Shown here: piece after piece, positions 6,874 through 10,247 of the stretch
How positions within the stretch are numbered: the first letter of the stretch is position 1
Layout of the letters: each line of letters starts with the position of its first letter
Source of the DNA: JBMYQA01 sp049600855
Lineage (GTDB): Bacteria > Bacteroidota > Bacteroidia > Cytophagales > Flammeovirgaceae
Length of the DNA stretch: 10,247 bases
Direction of reading: 5' to 3'
Assembly: GCA_049600855.1 (NCBI GenBank)
Contig: JBMYQA010000223.1
Location: 1 to 10,247, forward strand
Position numbers and translations under genes: made by a program
The notes under the pieces: model-generated
The model's input: the letters and a program-made list of their open reading frames with translations, nothing else
What the model was told of the DNA's origin: nothing
Database searches by the model: none

Positions 6874-7311
6874 TTATTTCATGGCAGTTGAATGTAAGAA
6901 GGCCAATTTGACCTCACCATCTACTCTTCGCACAGCGGCACTTTCTGTCCAGTTTTTGTTATAAGAAGTATCTCCCAAATGGATGACCCCATAGTTAAGG
7001 TAACTGACAAAGGCACTGTTACAATCTGTTTGAGTGTTGAAGTCTTTTAATTCGTAATTGATTTTGAGTGTTGGTTTTTTTAGAAAGACGTTGATGATGC
7101 TGTCATTATTCCAAATAAACCCTTGGTCAAAAAGAATATAATCTTTAGTAGATAGGGCATGTAACTTCTCAAAGTCTCGTTCTTGAAGTGCTATGAAATA
7201 ATCTTTTACTACTTTTTCTGCTTCGGCAGAACTAACTTGTTTACACGATTCTTGTTTAGGAGTGCAAGCAAATAATAGGAAAGCGAGGGCAAACCAAATA
7301 AATGTTTTCAT
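6874..7311 (-). CDS. NTF2-like (DUF4440/SnoaL-type) lipoprotein
   Basis: A 145-aa lipoprotein with signal MKTFIWFALAFLLFAC and lipidated Cys at 16. The rest is one NTF2-like domain: a first helix AEKVVKDYFIALQERDFEKLHAL (about 30-52) followed by YILFDQGFIWNN, a beta-rich middle, and the characteristic end NWTESAAVRR to LAFLHST (120-142), which matches DUF4440-type proteins. Such cone-shaped folds bind small ligands or act as enzymes, but family members often have no known activity and none can be assigned here. The mature part keeps two further Cys residues (23, 97). It lies downstream of the pirin gene on the same strand but behind a strong terminator, so it probably has its own promoter, which I could not identify with confidence. 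No terminator was seen in the 18-bp gap to the convergent SiaB-like gene. Confidence 0.85.
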   Translation of the reverse strand: MKTFIWFALAFLLFACTPKQESCKQVSSAEAEKVVKDYFIALQERDFEKLHALSTKDYILFDQGFIWNNDSIINVFLKKPTLKINYELKDFNTQTDCNSAFVSYLNYGVIHLGDTSYNKNWTESAAVRRVDGEVKLAFLHSTAMK

Positions 7312-7346
7312 AGATCAAAGTGAAATGCTGATTTACCCTAAAAATA

Positions 7347-7378
7347 TAAAATCCCTGAATAGAAACTCAGGGATTTTA
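7347..7378 (-). terminator. Intrinsic terminator of the pirin-family gene
   Basis: TAAAATCCCTGA (7347-7358) and its exact complement (7367-7378) form a 12-bp perfect stem with an 8-nt loop. On the minus strand it starts 20 nt after the pirin gene's stop, and the 3' side runs into T-rich sequence (TTTTATATTTTT). It separates the pirin unit from the downstream lipoprotein gene. Confidence 0.8.
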
Positions 7379-7398
7379 CATAAATAATGCGAGTGAGC

Positions 7399-8262
7399 TT
7401 ACAACTCCATCGGAACTTCCATCAGCAATACTTTGGCCTTAGAATCTGCTTTTACCGTAAACTGCTCCGTATCCCACATGCCAAAGCCATCGCGTTCATT
7501 AAGCTGTTGTCCGTCAATAGTGACATCGCCCTCGATCAAGAAGGCATATACGCCATTTCCAGACTTCTTAAGCTGATAATCAGCTGATTTTCCAGCTTCA
7601 AACTCTCCCAAATGGAACCAAGCGTCTTGATGTATCCAAACGCCTTCATCGTCAGCCGATGGCGATAAAATTTGATAGAAGCTATTCGCTTTGCGAACGT
7701 CTTTCAACGAAATTTGGTCGTATCGAGGAGTCACATTACTCTTATTGGGGAATACCCAAATCTGTAGAAACTTTACCGCTTTATCTGCATTTTTGTTGTA
7801 CTCTGAATGGAAAATTCCTTTTCCAGCACTCATCACCTGTACATCTCCTTCTTGAATGACTGCTTGATTTCCCATACTATCCTCATGCTTTAAATCTCCT
7901 GACAAAGGAATTGAGATGATCTCCATGTTATTGTGTGGATGTTTCCCAAATCCCCTTGAGGGAGCCACCGTGTCGTCATTTAATACCCGTAACACGCCAA
8001 AGTTCATGCGCTCTGGGTTGTGGTAATTGGCAAAGCTGAAAGAATGTTTGGAATCTAACCAGCCGTGATTTGCCATGCCCCTTGTGTTCGCTTTGTGCAA
8101 TACCGTTTTCATCGTTTTTTCCTCCTTATTTGGTAAATGATTATAACCTACTTGCCGAATCGCTTTTTTCTTCGCTTCAGCCGCTGTAGTTAAAACTCCA
8201 TTAGCCAGCGTTACACCTGCAATACCAGCAAGAGTTTTCTTAATGAAATTTTTACGATCCAT
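7399..8262 (-). CDS. Pirin-family cupin protein with twin-arginine-like leader
   Basis: A 287-aa bicupin of the pirin/YhaK family. From the ATG at 8262 the leader reads MDRKNFIKKTLAGIAG and ends AAEA (cleavage near 30); it resembles a twin-arginine signal, but with RK instead of RR. The ordinary pirin body begins at M51 (MKTVLHKANTRG). The N-terminal cupin holds all four expected metal ligands: H108 and H110 in GKHPHNNMEII, H152 and E154 in GIFHSEYN. The C-terminal cupin follows (VWIHQDAWFHLGEFEAG, GVYAFLIEGDVTIDGQ). Pirins bind iron, and some oxidise quercetin; the substrate here is unknown. An in-frame ATG at 8355 is rejected because the consensus promoter lies downstream of it. A second start at 8112 has a textbook ribosome-binding site and would give a 237-aa protein of normal pirin length without the leader. 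Confidence 0.9.
   Translation of the reverse strand: MDRKNFIKKTLAGIAGVTLANGVLTTAAEAKKKAIRQVGYNHLPNKEEKTMKTVLHKANTRGMANHGWLDSKHSFSFANYHNPERMNFGVLRVLNDDTVAPSRGFGKHPHNNMEIISIPLSGDLKHEDSMGNQAVIQEGDVQVMSAGKGIFHSEYNKNADKAVKFLQIWVFPNKSNVTPRYDQISLKDVRKANSFYQILSPSADDEGVWIHQDAWFHLGEFEAGKSADYQLKKSGNGVYAFLIEGDVTIDGQQLNERDGFGMWDTEQFTVKADSKAKVLLMEVPMEL
8110..8127 (-). promoter_or_regulatory. Strong Shine-Dalgarno and alternative start inside the pirin gene
   Basis: On the minus strand AAGGAGG (8127-8121), an 8-nt spacer, then ATG (8112-8110). The ATG is codon 51 of the long form and coincides with the usual first Met of cytosolic pirins. Such a strong site is unusual here: no other start in the window has one. 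The same bases encode Asn-Lys-Glu-Glu, so chance is possible. Confidence 0.45.
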
Positions 8263-8283
8263 AACAAAATTTGTTTGTACTAA

Positions 8284-8299
8284 ATTTGTAATTACAAAT
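8284..8299. promoter_or_regulatory. Perfect 16-bp palindrome over the pirin promoter, likely operator
   Basis: ATTTGTAATTACAAAT is a perfect palindrome overlapping the -7 element (8302-8295) and the expected transcription start. A dimeric repressor bound here would block RNA polymerase. The half site TTGTAA is of a kind used by MarR/HxlR-like regulators, but none is encoded in this window, so the binder is unknown. Confidence 0.6.
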
Positions 8300-8324
8300 A
8301 TAAGACAAAATTTTAATAATCCAA
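8295..8324 (-). promoter_or_regulatory. Consensus Bacteroidota promoter of the pirin-family gene
   Basis: On the minus strand TTG (8324-8322), a 19-bp spacer and TATATTTG (8302-8295), a full match to TTG-N19-TAnnTTTG. Transcription would start near 8289, leaving a leader of about 27 nt before the ATG at 8262. This is the best promoter match in the window and fixes the gene start downstream of 8289. Confidence 0.7.
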
Positions 8325-8376
8325 ATGGAAGAGCAATGGCGTATATTTGAATCACATTAGCGATTCAGACATGCGC

Positions 8377-9537
8377 TTACTTAGGCGACCATTCTACTAC
8401 TTTAATGCCTGACCATACGCCATTGAAAGGAACATTAAGGTTTTTGATGTAAGTGAGGAAAACGTAATGCTCGTGTACGGTCAACCCCCAAGCACCAAGG
8501 TTGTCTGTGGGGAAGCCAAAAGTGCCCGCCGTTTTGGGTTCCATAGGATTGGCAACATCTACAATTTGCAACTCGCTGTCTCCTGCCGACATAAATACCA
8601 AGTTGCGTTCTGCATCAAAATGGGTTTGGTTGATGTGCCCGTGACTGTTGGTCCAGTCATTTGCGGGAGAATGGCAATTCCAAGGATTCCACCAGCCTAC
8701 TTGCCTGATGTTTTGAGGATCGCTAATGTTTAATACTTCCATACCGCAGTGATCTGCACCCACATAGGCAAGGGAATCATTCAGTACCAAAGTGTGATAA
8801 GCGAGTTGCCTCCTGATATTTTTTGTAGTGTTCAGGTATCGGCCAACTTCTTTGGGTTGAGAAGGCGTAGAAATATCAATGACGCGCAAGCCTCCTGTAT
8901 CGTAACATAAAAAGAGGTGATTACCTTTAAAAGCCATTCCACGGGCTTGGGGCCTTTGCATTCGATTGGGATCTTTTTTAGGAAAATGAATATCAGGGAC
9001 ATACTTTGATACTAAAGCCACTTTCCGTTTATCTTTGATATTTAAAATCAACACGCCTTCACTCATAGCGCCCAAATAGGCATAATCGCCTTGGATACGT
9101 ACCATTGCGGCTCCTCTAGCCCTTCGATCATGCACCCAAACAGAGACAACAGTTGGTTTTTGAGGATCGGTTACATCAATAATTCCTAAACCAGGTGTTT
9201 GTTTACCGCCAAAAATATTACCCAAGGCCAAATAGAGAAAGTTTCCATCTTGCACAACATCCATCACCTGAAGCTTGAGGAAGTTATTGATGGCAAACCT
9301 GCCTTGTAGTTCCATATTGTTGAGATCAGACACATCGAAAATGTTTAAGCCTCCCGCTTTTGAGGCTACATAAAGATAGGGCCGACCCAATTGGTCGTAT
9401 GCGACAGATTGAGGTAAAAAATTAGGGGTTTGAAATTCGGAGTGATGGCGAGTGGCAATTGTAGGCTCTTCTTGAGCGAGCGAAATCATCCATGAAAATA
9501 AAAGGCCAAAGATGAGGTTAAGTTTGATGTATTTCAT
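8377..9537 (-). CDS. Exported LVIVD-repeat beta-propeller protein
   Basis: A 386-aa secreted protein. The signal peptide ends near residue 21 (ISLA before QEE). The mature part is built of LVIVD-type repeats, each with a G-x-x-I/V-D/N-V-S/T-D-P-like core: GLNIFDVSDL (63-72), GLGIIDVTDP (117-126), GVLILNIKDK (161-170), GLRVIDISTP (216-225), GMEVLNISDP (265-274), ELQIVDVANP (322-331) and a closing GIKVVEW (377-383). This suggests a six- or seven-bladed propeller closed by the last strand. No catalytic residues can be assigned; such repeats occur in cell-surface proteins of unknown ligand. There is no C-terminal sorting domain, and the signal lacks a lipobox. The start is supported by the signal peptide. 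The strong terminator 28-68 bp upstream implies a separate unit or attenuation. No strong terminator separates it from the pirin gene, which has its own promoter. Confidence 0.88.
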   Translation of the reverse strand: MKYIKLNLIFGLLFSWMISLAQEEPTIATRHHSEFQTPNFLPQSVAYDQLGRPYLYVASKAGGLNIFDVSDLNNMELQGRFAINNFLKLQVMDVVQDGNFLYLALGNIFGGKQTPGLGIIDVTDPQKPTVVSVWVHDRRARGAAMVRIQGDYAYLGAMSEGVLILNIKDKRKVALVSKYVPDIHFPKKDPNRMQRPQARGMAFKGNHLFLCYDTGGLRVIDISTPSQPKEVGRYLNTTKNIRRQLAYHTLVLNDSLAYVGADHCGMEVLNISDPQNIRQVGWWNPWNCHSPANDWTNSHGHINQTHFDAERNLVFMSAGDSELQIVDVANPMEPKTAGTFGFPTDNLGAWGLTVHEHYVFLTYIKNLNVPFNGVWSGIKVVEWSPK

Positions 9538-9569
9538 ATAAAATTATCAGCTGGTTTGAACTCAAAAAT

Positions 9570-9605
9570 AAAAAAAAACACAACGCATGGCATGCATTGT
9601 GTTTT
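9570..9605 (-). terminator. Strong intrinsic terminator upstream of the LVIVD gene
   Basis: Two 15-nt arms (9575-9589 and 9591-9605) pair around a single central base with one C-A mismatch, which becomes a U-G pair in the minus-strand RNA. On the minus strand the stem runs into nine T, then A and five more T. It ends about 30 bp before the ATG of the LVIVD gene and 137-172 bp after the stop of the small acidic gene. Confidence 0.75.
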
Positions 9606-9637
9606 CACTTAACGTTTCTTTGACAGCTTTAACACTG

Positions 9638-9700
9638 ATCCAACTTTGAAATGGAGTAGCAGTAAGTATACATGTAGCAAAGTCCATTTAAAACTTGGAT
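9638..9700. repeat. Long imperfect inverted repeat in the minus-strand leader
   Basis: ATCCAACTTTGAAATGGA (9638-9655) pairs with TCCATTTAAAACTTGGAT (9683-9700): 16 of 18 positions match, with a 27-nt loop. Together with the terminator hairpin at 9575-9605 it forms a two-hairpin RNA between the acidic gene and the LVIVD gene. It could be a 3' UTR structure, a small RNA, an attenuator leader or a relic of a small mobile repeat. Confidence 0.6.
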
Positions 9701-9741
9701 GAGAGCAAGGTTGAGTATCATCAAATAAAAAAAGCGATAGC

Positions 9742-10077
9742 TTAATCTAAATTAATGACATACTCAAATAACTGTTCCAATTGTTTTGGAGTAGGTCGAT
9801 GATTACTGTCATCATCATCATCTTCCTCACTGATTTCCATCGAATACAAGGTTTTATCTGCGTAACGCAGTACTTGACAAGCATTTTCTTTTTCCTCATC
9901 ATCTAAATGAATAAGGAGCCCCCATGTAGGTGGGTCTTCTTCGGTAGCATCTGTGTTTTTTTCCCATTGATCATCTGGAAACTTCCGCTTAATCAATTCA
10001 AAAACACCTGCTTCAGAAATTCTTCTTCTCATGGCAAAAACAGACGTTTGCAAGTAAAAAATAATGACTAAAGCCAT
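9742..10077 (-). CDS. Small acidic protein of unknown function
   Basis: An unrecognised 111-aa protein. From the ATG at 10077 it starts with a hydrophobic stretch (ALVIIFYLQTSVFA) with no charged n-region; from the second ATG at 10032 it would be a 96-aa soluble protein beginning MRRRISEAGVFELIKRKF. Neither start has a Shine-Dalgarno sequence or a convincing promoter. The body is strongly acidic: an EEDDDDD run near 83-89, encoded by repeated GAT codons, follows WGLLIHLDDEEKENACQVLRYADKTLYSMEI. The C-terminal PTPKQLEQLFEYVINLD is probably helical. The length and the ordered alternation of hydrophobic and charged residues suggest a real gene, but no family is recognised. A small AAGC-TATC-GCTT stem followed by T7 overlaps its stop, with the stronger terminator further on. 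Confidence 0.65.
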   Translation of the reverse strand: MALVIIFYLQTSVFAMRRRISEAGVFELIKRKFPDDQWEKNTDATEEDPPTWGLLIHLDDEEKENACQVLRYADKTLYSMEISEEDDDDDSNHRPTPKQLEQLFEYVINLD

Positions 10078-10247
10078 TTAATATAAGGAGGTTGCTTGCT
10101 TTTACAAGCCAATTATAAAGATAAGCAATATTCTCTTAATAACTGTTAAGTATACATGATTTTATTATAAATTAACCATGTTCTTCTTTTGCAGTTCTTT
10201 ATAATCTTATCTACAAAATTACAGGATATCTTTTGAAAGCTTATGAT

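Noticed and set aside
7316..7323. TCACTTTG as the -7 element of the NTF2-like lipoprotein gene
   Set aside because: It is almost adjacent to the start codon and lacks a TTG at 19-20 bp upstream.
8263..8355. N-terminal extension of the pirin gene from an ATG at 8355
   Set aside because: The consensus promoter (8295-8324) and palindrome lie within it, so the message would begin after this ATG.
8348..8367. TGAATC/GATTCA inverted repeat after the LVIVD gene as a terminator
   Set aside because: Six mostly A/T pairs with an 8-nt loop and no T-tract; too weak to call.
10081..10093. AAGGAGG on the plus strand near 10085 as a ribosome-binding site
   Set aside because: No start codon with an open frame follows on the plus strand.
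10146..10247. Open minus-strand frame of 33 codons reaching the right edge, as the 3' end of another gene
   Set aside because: Short, AT-rich and without recognisable motif; a frame this long is not unusual by chance. Sequence beyond the edge would decide.

Overview
The window reads as chromosomal DNA of a Bacteroidota bacterium; I cannot place it below phylum. Support comes from a carboxypeptidase-regulatory-like/TonB receptor followed by a DUF4249-type lipoprotein, a LytS-like kinase with a LytTR regulator, A/T-rich leaders mostly without Shine-Dalgarno sequences, and promoter-like matches to the Bacteroidota consensus (TTG, 19-20 bp, TAnnTTTG). No rRNA, tRNA, CRISPR array, phage gene or insertion sequence was seen.

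Left part (1-4902, all +). The 3' end of a LytS-type sensor kinase overlaps a LytTR response regulator by 8 bp. A 340-bp gap follows, holding a phased series of TTTCAG boxes with a 21-22 bp period, as expected for LytTR-type operators. Next come a TonB-dependent outer-membrane receptor and, 27 bp on, a DUF4249-type lipoprotein. The simplest reading is a signal-responsive outer-membrane uptake or sensing module in which the two-component pair controls the receptor-lipoprotein operon.

Middle (4903-6855). A perfect hairpin lies between convergent genes. A minus-strand gene then encodes an exported thioredoxin-fold protein fused to a C-terminal SPOR domain, with WCxxA in place of WCxxC. A 607-bp divergent gap with several palindromes separates it from a plus-strand gene for a SiaB-like (DUF6272) GHKL-fold protein that has no SiaA, SiaC or SiaD partner here.

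Right part (6874-10077, all -). In transcription order (right to left): a small acidic protein of unknown function; a structured intergenic stretch with a long imperfect hairpin and a strong intrinsic terminator; an exported LVIVD-repeat beta-propeller; a pirin-family protein with a twin-arginine-like leader, a consensus promoter overlapped by a perfect 16-bp palindrome, and a second internal start with a strong ribosome-binding site; a clear terminator; and an NTF2-like (DUF4440-type) lipoprotein. These look like mostly separate transcription units concerned with the cell envelope.

Most worth following up: the LytTR box array, the CxxA thioredoxin-SPOR fusion, the two-start pirin gene with its operator-like palindrome, the hairpin-plus-terminator upstream of the LVIVD gene, and the orphan SiaB-like protein.
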